Source: Bradyrhizobium sp. B097 (GTDB lineage: Bacteria; Pseudomonadota; Alphaproteobacteria; Rhizobiales; Xanthobacteraceae). From it: 64,000 nucleotides of DNA. Positions 34,759 through 42,787 of the stretch are shown piece by piece. The notes beneath the pieces were generated by a model, which worked only from the letters and a program-made list of their open reading frames with translations, had not been told where the DNA came from and made no database searches. The stretch's first letter is position 1, and each line of letters opens with the position of its first letter. Both the position numbers and the translations under genes were made by a program. The DNA is taken from positions 496,001 to 560,000 of the forward strand of contig NZ_CP152412.1 of the NCBI RefSeq assembly GCF_038957035.1, in the 5' to 3' direction.

Positions 34759-37218
34759 TCAATAGACCTGCCACTGCCGCAGCGGCCCGACCGCCACCGG
34801 CACCACGTCGCTCACGTCGATCGTGTACTGATAGACTTCGCGCGCCTGGGTCAGGACCTGCGTCGGGTTGAAGAAGCGGTAGGTCACGTCGTGGCAAATC
34901 GATTCCGGACGGCAGATGAGACTCTGGTCGACCTCGACGGTGTCGAGCCGCAAGCCCTTCTTGGCGACGTCGGTGAAGATCTTCCGCGTATTGTAGGCAT
35001 TCATCGCCGAGTAGTTCAGCGCGCGATCCTGCGGCGAAAGGCCGACATTGCGGAATTCGTTGTAGATGCGGTCGAGGAAGCCCTCGGCGCCGTCCGGCCA
35101 AGTGGTGGGGTCGGGCCCGAACAGCGTGTAGAGATCCCACTGGTAGAAGCCGCGCCAATCGGTCACCAGCGTCGGAACGACCGTGCCGTTGAGCAGTTTG
35201 GTCGTGTTGGTGCTGTCGACCCAACCGGCCATCGAGACCCGCGCGACGCCGCCGCGCGGCGGGAATGCGGGGGGCGTGATCGGTCGTGCGTCAGCGCCGG
35301 CGGCAGCCGCATTCGCCAGCACCACGGTGCGGGTCGTCGCGGGATCGTCATGCGAGACTTCCTGATGCCACAGCGCCAGGATCAGCGCGGCGAAGAACCC
35401 GAGACCGAACACGTCGAGCGGCTTGATCGCATAGATCGGGATCGAATCGATCGTCATCGTCCAAGTGATGGCGTCGGCGTCCGGGAAGTTGTTGCCGGCC
35501 CCGGCCGGTGTCGCGGTCTCGCCTTCGGCCTGATTCAGCAGATAGCGCGCCATGATCGCCGGATTGTACGGCGCCGAGGTATCGCCGGAGTGGTCGCGCT
35601 CGGGCCCGAACGCCGGATCGCCACGTCCGATCAGGCTGTCGCGCCAGTTGGCGATCGCCTGCACGAAGTAGTCGAGGCGGGCTTCCTTGCCGAAATCGTA
35701 GAACAGCCGGCCGATCGGGAAGGCGAGCTGACCGGTGGACTCGGCCGTCGCGCCCCGCGGACGCATGCCGCCGCCACAGCCGCAGTTCTTCTCGCTGGTT
35801 CGAACCGCGGGCGCTTCATACATCGGCAGCGCCTGGGGCATTGCGACGGGAAGCGCATTGCTCGGCATCAGCGCGTGCAGCTGCTGCGGCTGCAGCCAGG
35901 TTTGCGGCATCATGCCGGCCGTTGGCATTGCCATCTGCGGCATCATCATCGGCGGCATCACCATCTGGGGTGCCGGTGCAGGCATCCAGACCATGTCGCC
36001 GCCCGCATGGGGGGCGTGATACGGATAAGGCGCGGGTGCGGCGATCGGCGCGGCGACGACGCCGTGATCAACTGAAGCGGCCATGGCCGCAGGTGCCGTC
36101 GGCGCGGCGGGCTGCGCCTCGCTTGGCATGATCCCGGCGTTGCTTCGCAGGACCGAGCCGTCCGGCCCGAATATGCGCGGAGCCGATGGTGCAGACATTG
36201 CTGATAGATCTCCCATGGAACCCTCTCTGGTTGCAGTTGGCTGAGCGGCGGATGACGGTTGGACGAAAGGGCGCGCGGACACTCCCCAGAAGCGGGGAGG
36301 CGCGGCCGTGGTACCCGACGGCATGACGGCGTCCGCCTGCTCGCCAAGCAGGGCGGCGACAGCCGCGGGAATATCGAGCCGTCCGGCGAGACAGCGCGAG
36401 GCGCTGCCGTCGTTGCGGCACGGCGCCGCGCTTTCGAGCAGCGCGGCACGGACGGCTTGCGGATCGGCCTTGCGTCCGTTCTGGCGCAGGCATGAAAGCA
36501 GCAGCGCGACGACGCCGGTGACGATCGGCGCCGCGTAGCTCGTTCCGGAACGCAGGCTGACGTTGCGGACCGGCGAGGCGCCGGCGATGTTGTCGCCCGG
36601 CGCCAGGATGCCGTTCTCGAGATAGGCGTCGCCGAAATTGCTGAACGGCAGCGGGTTGCCGGCCAGATCGCACGCGCCGACCGCAAGCACCGAAGCGAGG
36701 CTGCCCGGCACCTGGACGCAGCGGCAGCCATCATTGCCGGCGGCGGCGACGATCAGCTTGCCGGCGCGCTCGCAGGCCCGCACCGCGTCGACCAGAATGC
36801 GATCGGCCTGTCCCGTCGCGGATTGCTGACCGCTGCTGATGTTGATGATGTCGGCGCCCACCGCCAGCGCCTGGTTGATTGCGAGCGCCAAGGTGCTTTG
36901 CGAGGACGGCTCGATCTGTCCGGCGGCATTCTCGCGATAGATCGAGAACACGGTTGCGCTGCAGTTCGGCGCGACGCCGAGCACCGGGCTGCCGGGTGTC
37001 CCCATCAGCACGCTCGTGACATGCGTGCCGTGCTCGGACTGGATGATCGACGACGACGGCGCGACGAACTCGCCGCCCATGGCGACACGGGCCTGCCTGA
37101 GCGAGGGATGATTGAGATCGACGGGGCCGTCGATGATTGCGATCTTCACCGCGGGGTCGCCACCCGACGTTCTCTGCCACAAGGCAGCCAGACCAGCGAT
37201 GTCGGCAACTGGATTCAT
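34759..37218 (-). CDS. Subtilisin-type protease of the cyanobactin PatA/PatG maturation family
   Basis: 819 residues, no clear signal peptide. The S8 protease domain spans residues 1-300 with the triad D30 (IAIIDGPVDL), H63 (SEHGTHVTSVLMG), S227 (RSGTSYAAPIVTG) and oxyanion Asn162 (AAAGND). A Pro/Met/Ala-rich low-complexity part (about 330-475) and a Cys cluster (NCGCGGG, about 476-482) follow. The C-terminal domain (about 490-819) matches PatA/PatG: RLFYDFGKEARLDYFVQA, ITWTMTIDSIPIYAIKP, EFRNVGLSPQDRALNYSAMN, LICRPESICHDVTYRFFNPT and YTIDVSDVVPVAVGPLRQW. PatA cleaves and PatG cleaves/macrocyclises cyanobactin precursors. Start 37218 has AGGA nine bases upstream; the open frame begins at 37311. 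Confidence 0.88.
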   Translation of the reverse strand: MNPVADIAGLAALWQRTSGGDPAVKIAIIDGPVDLNHPSLRQARVAMGGEFVAPSSSIIQSEHGTHVTSVLMGTPGSPVLGVAPNCSATVFSIYRENAAGQIEPSSQSTLALAINQALAVGADIINISSGQQSATGQADRILVDAVRACERAGKLIVAAAGNDGCRCVQVPGSLASVLAVGACDLAGNPLPFSNFGDAYLENGILAPGDNIAGASPVRNVSLRSGTSYAAPIVTGVVALLLSCLRQNGRKADPQAVRAALLESAAPCRNDGSASRCLAGRLDIPAAVAALLGEQADAVMPSGTTAAPPRFWGVSARPFVQPSSAAQPTATREGSMGDLSAMSAPSAPRIFGPDGSVLRSNAGIMPSEAQPAAPTAPAAMAASVDHGVVAAPIAAPAPYPYHAPHAGGDMVWMPAPAPQMVMPPMMMPQMAMPTAGMMPQTWLQPQQLHALMPSNALPVAMPQALPMYEAPAVRTSEKNCGCGGGMRPRGATAESTGQLAFPIGRLFYDFGKEARLDYFVQAIANWRDSLIGRGDPAFGPERDHSGDTSAPYNPAIMARYLLNQAEGETATPAGAGNNFPDADAITWTMTIDSIPIYAIKPLDVFGLGFFAALILALWHQEVSHDDPATTRTVVLANAAAAGADARPITPPAFPPRGGVARVSMAGWVDSTNTTKLLNGTVVPTLVTDWRGFYQWDLYTLFGPDPTTWPDGAEGFLDRIYNEFRNVGLSPQDRALNYSAMNAYNTRKIFTDVAKKGLRLDTVEVDQSLICRPESICHDVTYRFFNPTQVLTQAREVYQYTIDVSDVVPVAVGPLRQWQVY

Positions 37219-37378
37219 GAAATCGATCCTGGCCGATCTGCTGCGAATGCGTGCAGCCGATCCGTCTTCCACGGCAATCTGCAACCGGGCAGCGAACGAA
37301 AAGAGCGGCATGTCGCTGCGTTGCTGCTATTGTGGCAGGTGTGCCGCGAAAGGCCTATTCACCGCGGTGGATCAGAAA

Positions 37379-37466
37379 GGATCGAGCCGATGATACGGAT
37401 CGACCGATCCATGAGATCGATCCTGCGCCTCGAAGGATCGATCAAAGGGTTTAGTCGGGATCGATC
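37379..37466. repeat. Cluster of GGATCGA / CGATCC motifs upstream of the PatA/PatG-like protease
   Basis: Within 88 bases the GGATCG core occurs six times in both orientations (at 37379, 37397, 37405 inverted, 37415 as GATCGATCC, 37435 and 37458). It lies in the 352-nt gap between the LuxR-type gene and the protease (37219-37570), which otherwise holds no gene. Probably a multi-site regulator region; GATC-rich chance cannot be fully excluded. Confidence 0.45.
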
Positions 37467-37570
37467 TCGCGGCGTGATGCGGCGCGCATGCGTGCAAAGC
37501 CGCGCAGCATCTGCGCACCAATGCGTGCGCGCGCTGCGGTCAGTCGAATACGGAATTCAGGTCGCTGGTG

Positions 37571-38248
37571 TCAGTCGAGCTCGCGGCGACGATCGAGAGC
37601 CGGCGCAGATGATGCGAGCCACGGCGCTTCGCGGACCCGCCGCATCGCCTGCGCCCGGCGCGGCAGGCCGAGCTTTTGCAGCACGTGATGGACGTGATGC
37701 TTGACGGTTGCAAGACTGAGTTTGAGATCGCGTGCGATCTCCTTGTTCGACATGCCCTGCCCGATGAGCTTGAGAACCTCGCCTTCGCGGCGCGTCAGTC
37801 CCTGGTCGGTATCGATCGTATCCGTCTGACGTTCCATGCAAAACAGCGCGCGCAGCAAGCCGCCGGAAATCTCGGCGCTGCAGGCAAGCCGCCCTGACGC
37901 CACGTCCGACAGTGCGCGGCACAGCTCGTCGAAGCTGGCATTCCGGGAAATGTAGCCGCTGAACCCGGCCCGACCGCAGCGGACCACGTCGCGCCGGTCC
38001 TCGTTGAGGCCGAGCGCCACCAGCGCGATCTCCGCATGCTCGCTCGCAATCACGCGCACCTCGTCGAGATCGATGCCCTGTGTGACGTCGATCAGAATGA
38101 CGCTCACACTTCCGGTCTCGAGGGTCGCGCGCAGGCCGGCAAGATCGGCGACCGCCGCCTCGACGGCAAACTCGGCGTGGTTTTGGAAACTCGAGGCAAG
38201 CCCCTCGCTGAACAGCCTGATCGGCGTGACGACCGCGATCCTCATCAT
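37571..38248 (-). CDS. LuxR/FixJ-type response regulator
   Basis: 225 residues. Receiver domain with the phospho-acceptor Asp in VILIDVTQGID and the Lys/Thr region largely replaced (GFSGYISRNASFDEL keeps the conserved Tyr-Ile-x-K-type loop as Ser), so phosphorylation may be altered. A long linker and a C-terminal LuxR HTH (GLTRREGEVLKLIGQGMSNK ... IARDLKLSLATVKHHVHHVL) follow. Adjacent histidine kinase absent. Same strand and just upstream of the PatA/PatG-like protease: probably controls the locus through the GGATCG cluster. Start 38248 or 38245 (GAGGATA in front). Confidence 0.85.
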   Translation of the reverse strand: MMRIAVVTPIRLFSEGLASSFQNHAEFAVEAAVADLAGLRATLETGSVSVILIDVTQGIDLDEVRVIASEHAEIALVALGLNEDRRDVVRCGRAGFSGYISRNASFDELCRALSDVASGRLACSAEISGGLLRALFCMERQTDTIDTDQGLTRREGEVLKLIGQGMSNKEIARDLKLSLATVKHHVHHVLQKLGLPRRAQAMRRVREAPWLASSAPALDRRRELD

Positions 38249-38361
38249 TATCCTCGAAACTCAACGAAATGGCGGATGAAAAGCCGTCTGTAAGTCAACG
38301 GCACCGGCATCCAGAAAGTCATGAAGGTAAGTATGCGGTATGCTGCCAGAGGTTGTATTAT

Positions 38362-38388
38362 TATCGGGTCGAAACTACGGCCCCGATA
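38362..38388. promoter_or_regulatory. Inverted repeat TATCGGG-N13-CCCGATA in the divergent promoter region
   Basis: Seven-base perfect arms in the 434-nt gene-free region (38249-38682) between the LuxR-type gene and the divergent protease gene. It could be a regulator site or a hairpin. The rest of this region shows no gene or RNA that I can recognise. Confidence 0.35.
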
Positions 38389-38682
38389 GGCGCGTGATCA
38401 AGAGATACAGTTCACATTCGAACGTTATGCCGGCAACGCGACGCAGGATACGATGTGATGGAGATCGCGGCAAGGCGGCGACACGCAGCGCGTGCGCACC
38501 ATGGGCTGCAGGAAATCTCGTGGCGACTTCAACGCCGTAGTGATCGACGCCTAGATATTTAGATAATTGACGCGTGCGGGCCCGGATGCTCTGTACAAGA
38601 TTGTGTGTTCTTCGGCCGAGTGTGAGCGACGCAATGCCGCGCCTCGGATGTGCTCAATACAGATGCAGATCGACAGGGTTCC

Positions 38683-39444
38683 ATGACGAGCGTGATTCGA
38701 GCGACAGCCTTTCTGACCCTGTTGATGGCAACGCCGGCCTTCGCGATCGTCGGTGGTGGCGCGCCGTCGACCGATGGCGTCGCGCGCGCCGTCGTCACCA
38801 TCGTCGGCTCGCGTGGCAATTTCTGCACCGGCGCGCTGATCGCGCCGAAGGTGGTGCTGACCGCGGCGCATTGCGTACAGCCCGGTGCCGACTACAAGAT
38901 CGTCGACTATGGGCCGGATCGGCAGCCGAAGCTGCAGGACGTCAAGACGGTTGCGATCCATCCCGGCTTTCGGATGCAGGCGATGACCAATCATGTGGCG
39001 ACCGCCGATGTCGCGCTGCTGCAGCTTGCGGACCCGGCCGCAGGCAAGGCGCCGGCCGTGCTCGGCATGCCCAACATTCCGATCCTGGTCGGCGGCCGCT
39101 TCACCGTCGCAGGCGTCGGTGTCACCGTGCGCGGCGACGGCAAGAGCGGCGGCAGCATTCGCGTCGCCGGCCTGATCGCGAGCGGCAAGCCCGGCACGCT
39201 GCAGATCCGCCTGGTCGATCCGGTCGGGCAGGGCGTGCGCGACGGGCTCGGCGCCTGCACCGGCGATTCCGGTGCGCCCGTGTTCGAGGACAAGCCAGGC
39301 GGGCCCGTCATCGTCGGCGTGGTGAGCTGGTCCACCGGCCCGAACGGCACCACGGGCTGCGGCGGCATCACCGGGGTGACGCCGCTCACGCTCTATCGCG
39401 ACTGGGTGATGCAGACCGCGCGGCAGTGGGGCGCGAGCTTTTAG
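38683..39444 (+). CDS. Secreted chymotrypsin-fold serine protease (S1A)
   Basis: 253 residues. Signal peptide (TSVIRATAFLTLLMATPAFA) whose predicted cut leaves the mature N-terminus IVGGG, the form that trypsin-like enzymes need after zymogen activation. Triad H63 (LTAAHCV), D109 (TADVALLQL), S196 (CTGDSGAPVF); Cys pairs in the normal places. The residue equal to trypsin Asp189 is Gly, so it should not prefer Arg/Lys. It would be secreted or periplasmic and active at once. Divergent from the LuxR-type gene, so possibly part of the PatA/PatG-like locus. Start at MTSVI has an AGGG in front. Confidence 0.85.
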   Translation: MTSVIRATAFLTLLMATPAFAIVGGGAPSTDGVARAVVTIVGSRGNFCTGALIAPKVVLTAAHCVQPGADYKIVDYGPDRQPKLQDVKTVAIHPGFRMQAMTNHVATADVALLQLADPAAGKAPAVLGMPNIPILVGGRFTVAGVGVTVRGDGKSGGSIRVAGLIASGKPGTLQIRLVDPVGQGVRDGLGACTGDSGAPVFEDKPGGPVIVGVVSWSTGPNGTTGCGGITGVTPLTLYRDWVMQTARQWGASF

Positions 39445-39484
39445 CCGAGCGGTGGCGGGCGAAGCGCTGACGCGCTCATAGTTC

Positions 39485-39587
39485 CGTCATCCTGAGGAGC
39501 CGCGAAGCGGCGTCTCGAAGGATCGACGGCCACCAGCCGGGCCGTGCATCCTTCGAGGCTCGCTCCGCTCGCACCTCAGGATGACGG
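39485..39587. repeat. Palindromic repeat, CGTCATCCTGAGG family (copy 1)
   Basis: Arms CGTCATCCTGAGGAGCCGCG and CACCTCAGGATGACGG, with inner CGAAGGATC...GCATCCTTCGAGGCTCGC. It sits between the protease gene and the convergent synthetase gene. A second copy in the opposite internal order is at 46045-46147. Confidence 0.8.
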
Positions 39588-39606
39588 TGATGAATTCGCG
39601 ATCAAC

Positions 39607-41829
39607 CTAATGCCCCGCCGCCTTGTTCGCGGCGGCGTTGTTCAGCACGATCAGGCCATCGACGGCGACGCCGAGCTTGCTGTTGATCAGGAACGGGTTG
39701 ACGTCGATCGAGGCGATGCGGCCATTGGCGTCGGCCATCAGGTTGGAGAGCCCGACCAGCGCCTTCACCGCCGACGGCTCGTGCAGCGCGGGCTTGCCGC
39801 GATAGCCCTTCAGCTTGACGCCGGCCTTGGTCTTGGCGATCAGTTCTTTGGCCTCGGCAGCGTCGAGCGGCGCGCCGGCAAGGGCGACGTCTTTCAGCAG
39901 CTCGATATCGACGCCGCCGGTGCCGAACAGCACCACGGGGCCCATCTCGGCATCGAGCGAGGCGCCGACCACGAGCTCGAGGTCGGCCTTGACCTGTTGC
40001 GCAATCAGGATGCCCTCAAGCTTCGGCTTGCCCTTCAGCTTCCTCACGCGCGCGGTGATGTCGTTGAACGCCTTCTTCACCTCGGCGGCGTTGGCAAGGT
40101 TTAGCACCACGCCGCCGATATCCGACTTGTGCAGGATATCGGGGCTGACGACTTTCGCGACCACCGGGAAGCCGATCGCCTTGGCGATCTTGACGGCCTC
40201 CGCCGCGGTCTGCGCGACGTCCTCCTTGGAGATCGGGATGCCATAGGCCTTGAGCAGCTGCTTCGAGGCAACCTCGTCGAGCGCGGCGGCGCCGTTGGCG
40301 GCCTTCAGCGTCTTCTCCAGCACCGCGCGCGCGGACGCCTTCGAGCTCGACACGATGTCGGGCACTTCCTTGCGCAGACCGGCATATTCGATCAGCGACT
40401 TGATCGCGCCGACCGCGCGGTCGAGCCCCTGCATGACGGCGATATCGGGCAGCGACTTGCGCAGTCCCTTGGTGAATTCAGTGAAGCCGATCGACATCGC
40501 GCTGATATAGATCACCGGCTTGTTGGCCTGGCCCGCCATCTCGTTGACGATGCGCAGATTGCGCTCGCGCAGCTCATGCGGCGCCTTCGGCAGCTCGGCA
40601 TCGATGATGACGATGTCGGTGTCAGGATCGTCGATCATGATCTTGATCGACTTCATGTAGACGGAGGGATCGACCACCGCGGCGAAGCCGGCGTCGAGCG
40701 GGTTGCCGACGATGCTGCCGGGCCCGAGCATCTTCGCCAGCTGCTCCGTCGCGTTCGGGCTCAGCGGCGCGAAGTTCAGGCCGGCGGAATAGAACGCGTC
40801 GATCAGCAGCCCGCGCTTGCCGCCCGACAGCGACACCGCCGCGAGGCGGTTGCCCTTCGGCGGATCGGCATGGACGAAGCACTCGGTGGTCTCGATCAAT
40901 TCATCCAGCCCGCGCACGCGGATCACGCCTTCGCGGGTCGAGATCGCATCGAATGTCTCGATCGAGCCGGCGAGCGCGCCGGTATGGGCCATCGCGGCGG
41001 CGCGCCCGCCTTCGGAGGCACCGAGCTTGAGCGCGATCACCGGCTTGCCCGCGGCGCGCGCGGCCTTGCAGGCTTCGCGGAACACTTTTGTGTTCCTGAC
41101 GCCCTCGAGATAGACCACGATGACGCGGATGCTAGGATCGGCGGCGAAATAGCTCATCAGGTCCGGGGTCTCGAGGCCGGATTCGTTGCCGGTCGTGACC
41201 ATGTAGCCGACGCCGACGCCGCGATCCTCCAGAGCCTGGCGGATCGCCATCACGATCGCGCCGGATTGGCCGGCGATCGCCACCGCACCCGGCTCCATGG
41301 TGACGATGCGGTCGTCGATATTGGTGAACAGGTTCTCGCCGGCGCTGAGATTGCCGAGGCAATTCGGACCGGTAACCGCAAGTCCGGTCTCCTTGATCGC
41401 CTGCTTCAGCTCCTCCGCAAGCCGCTGGCTTTCCTCATCCTGCAGCTCGCTGAAGCCGGAGGTGACGATGGTCGCCGAGCGGGCGCCGGCAGCGGCCGCG
41501 TCGCGGATCACCTGCACGGCAAAGCGGGCCGGTACCAGCACCAGCACATGGTCCGGCTTTTCGGGAAGGCTGGCGAAATCTTTGTAGCAGGTGACGCCCC
41601 AGATGGTTTCGCGCTTGGCGTTGATCGGAAACAGGCCGCCGGCATATTGGTATTTGATCAGATTGTTCCAGATCCGTTCGGCGTAGTTGCCGGGCTTGTC
41701 GGTGGCGCCGACCAGCACGATGTTGCGCGGGTGCAGCATCGCATGGATGCTCTTGACGATGTCGCTGGCGTCAGCGGGCGGTGCCCATTTGCGGGACGAA
41801 TGTGACGCGGTGCCTGCGAAAGCTTCCAT
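39607..41829 (-). CDS. Acyl-CoA synthetase (NDP-forming), acetate-CoA ligase / ACD family
   Basis: 740 residues, one chain holding both alpha- and beta-type parts. CoA-binding Rossmann domain (HPRNIVLVGATDKPGNYAER), succinyl-CoA-ligase-like part with the phosphohistidine region (MAHTGALAGSIETFDAI), and the ATP-grasp domain (LLKAYGIPISKEDVAQTAAE ... GFPVVAKVVSPDILHKSDIG GVVLNL). It makes an acyl-CoA from a carboxylic acid with NTP/NDP turnover, or the reverse. Substrate cannot be told. Start 41829 has AAGGGCAGG in front; the longer frame to 41985 is not needed. Confidence 0.9.
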   Translation of the reverse strand: MEAFAGTASHSSRKWAPPADASDIVKSIHAMLHPRNIVLVGATDKPGNYAERIWNNLIKYQYAGGLFPINAKRETIWGVTCYKDFASLPEKPDHVLVLVPARFAVQVIRDAAAAGARSATIVTSGFSELQDEESQRLAEELKQAIKETGLAVTGPNCLGNLSAGENLFTNIDDRIVTMEPGAVAIAGQSGAIVMAIRQALEDRGVGVGYMVTTGNESGLETPDLMSYFAADPSIRVIVVYLEGVRNTKVFREACKAARAAGKPVIALKLGASEGGRAAAMAHTGALAGSIETFDAISTREGVIRVRGLDELIETTECFVHADPPKGNRLAAVSLSGGKRGLLIDAFYSAGLNFAPLSPNATEQLAKMLGPGSIVGNPLDAGFAAVVDPSVYMKSIKIMIDDPDTDIVIIDAELPKAPHELRERNLRIVNEMAGQANKPVIYISAMSIGFTEFTKGLRKSLPDIAVMQGLDRAVGAIKSLIEYAGLRKEVPDIVSSSKASARAVLEKTLKAANGAAALDEVASKQLLKAYGIPISKEDVAQTAAEAVKIAKAIGFPVVAKVVSPDILHKSDIGGVVLNLANAAEVKKAFNDITARVRKLKGKPKLEGILIAQQVKADLELVVGASLDAEMGPVVLFGTGGVDIELLKDVALAGAPLDAAEAKELIAKTKAGVKLKGYRGKPALHEPSAVKALVGLSNLMADANGRIASIDVNPFLINSKLGVAVDGLIVLNNAAANKAAGH

Positions 41830-41997
41830 GGAGCCTGCCCTTATCCTTGTTCTGTTCGTTTCCTGTGGCCCACGGCGGATTACCGCAGAACGCGATTTTT
41901 CATTGTTTTTATGGCTGATGGAAGGGGGTGGCAACTCACGCTGCTGCAAGTCAGGGCATCGCTTGCAATATCCCGGCAGGCGCAAAATCGATGCGGA

Positions 41998-42588
41998 TCA
42001 GGAACCTGATTCGGGTCGGCTCGAATTCGGGTCGATCATGGTCGCGTGCAGCAGATAGCGCTCGGGGCCGGACGTCAGCGCGTCGAACGGCCAGCAGGTC
42101 GACAGCACCAGCTCATACCGGTTGGTGAGCGGATCGATGCCGGACTGGTCGAAGCGGACGATCGAGCTGCGATCGGCGAGGTAGCGAAACATCTTGCCGT
42201 CGCTTCTCGTGACGTCGATCTCGTCACCGATTGTGACATCCTTCAGAAATCGGAAATGGGTGTCGCGATGCGCGGAATAGACCGCAACGCCCGGCTCGCC
42301 GGCATCGACGGTCTCTTCGACATGGCCGGGGCCGAACGCCAGCGCCTGACCGCTGCTGCCGGCAAGCGCAACCGCGGACGCGTGCAGGCGCTTCACCTCG
42401 ATCCGCGCCACCGGCCAGGTATCGGCCCAGCGCCAGGGCTTCACGGGATGGCCGGTCGCGATGCTCTGCGCGAAAGCGCGCTCCAGTAGCACCTGCGCGA
42501 GCACCGCCTTGGCGTGGATATAGGCGCCCTGGCCGAACAGGATCAGGCCGATGAGGGCGAAGGCGAGGGGGAGGATGAAGCGGTGCAT
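41998..42588 (-). CDS. Class GN sortase (proteobacterial sortase)
   Basis: 196 residues. N-terminal membrane anchor (FILPLAFALIGLILFGQGAY) then the sortase beta-barrel with H107 (YSAHRDTHFRFL), Cys165 (LVLSTCWPFDA) and Arg177 (GPERYLLHA). This is the type known as class GN or marine-proteobacterial sortase, which cleaves at an LPxT-like signal of one partner protein. The partner is encoded next door (42788-45061). GGAG stands in front of ATG 42588, so the TTG at 42597 is not used. Inner-membrane enzyme facing the periplasm. Confidence 0.9.
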   Translation of the reverse strand: MHRFILPLAFALIGLILFGQGAYIHAKAVLAQVLLERAFAQSIATGHPVKPWRWADTWPVARIEVKRLHASAVALAGSSGQALAFGPGHVEETVDAGEPGVAVYSAHRDTHFRFLKDVTIGDEIDVTRSDGKMFRYLADRSSIVRFDQSGIDPLTNRYELVLSTCWPFDALTSGPERYLLHATMIDPNSSRPESGS

Positions 42589-42601
42589 GTTCTCCAATCC
42601 T

Positions 42602-42686
42602 CGTCATTGCGAGGAGAGTAGCGACGAAGCAATCCATACTTCCCCGCGCGGTGACATGGATTGCTTCGCTTCGCTCGCAATGACGG
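42602..42686. repeat. Palindromic repeat, GTCATTGCGAG family (copy 2)
   Basis: CGTCATTGCGAGGAG ... GAAGCAATCCAT and ATGGATTGCTTCGCTTCG ... CTCGCAATGACGG, as at 12477-12561. It lies between the sortase gene and its target gene. Confidence 0.8.
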
Positions 42687-42787
42687 TTGAGAAAGAGTGG
42701 CGCGCGCGGCCCCCGGGGGGACGGGTGAGAAGGCCGCGCGCGCTCTTGAAAGAGGAGGTCGGGGGCACCTCCTCCTTTCATCCGACG

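Noticed and set aside
33780..38248. A standard cyanobactin cluster
   Set aside because: No YcaO heterocyclase, no PatF-like gene, no AYDG/SYDG precursor signals; only the protease family matches.
38340..38540. 66-codon ORF in the gap before the trypsin-fold protease
   Set aside because: No ribosome site, Arg/Ser-rich random-looking translation, no conservation clue.
40129..41805. 558-codon frame antisense to the acyl-CoA synthetase
   Set aside because: His/Asp/Arg-rich translation with no domain; the minus-strand gene is strongly supported.
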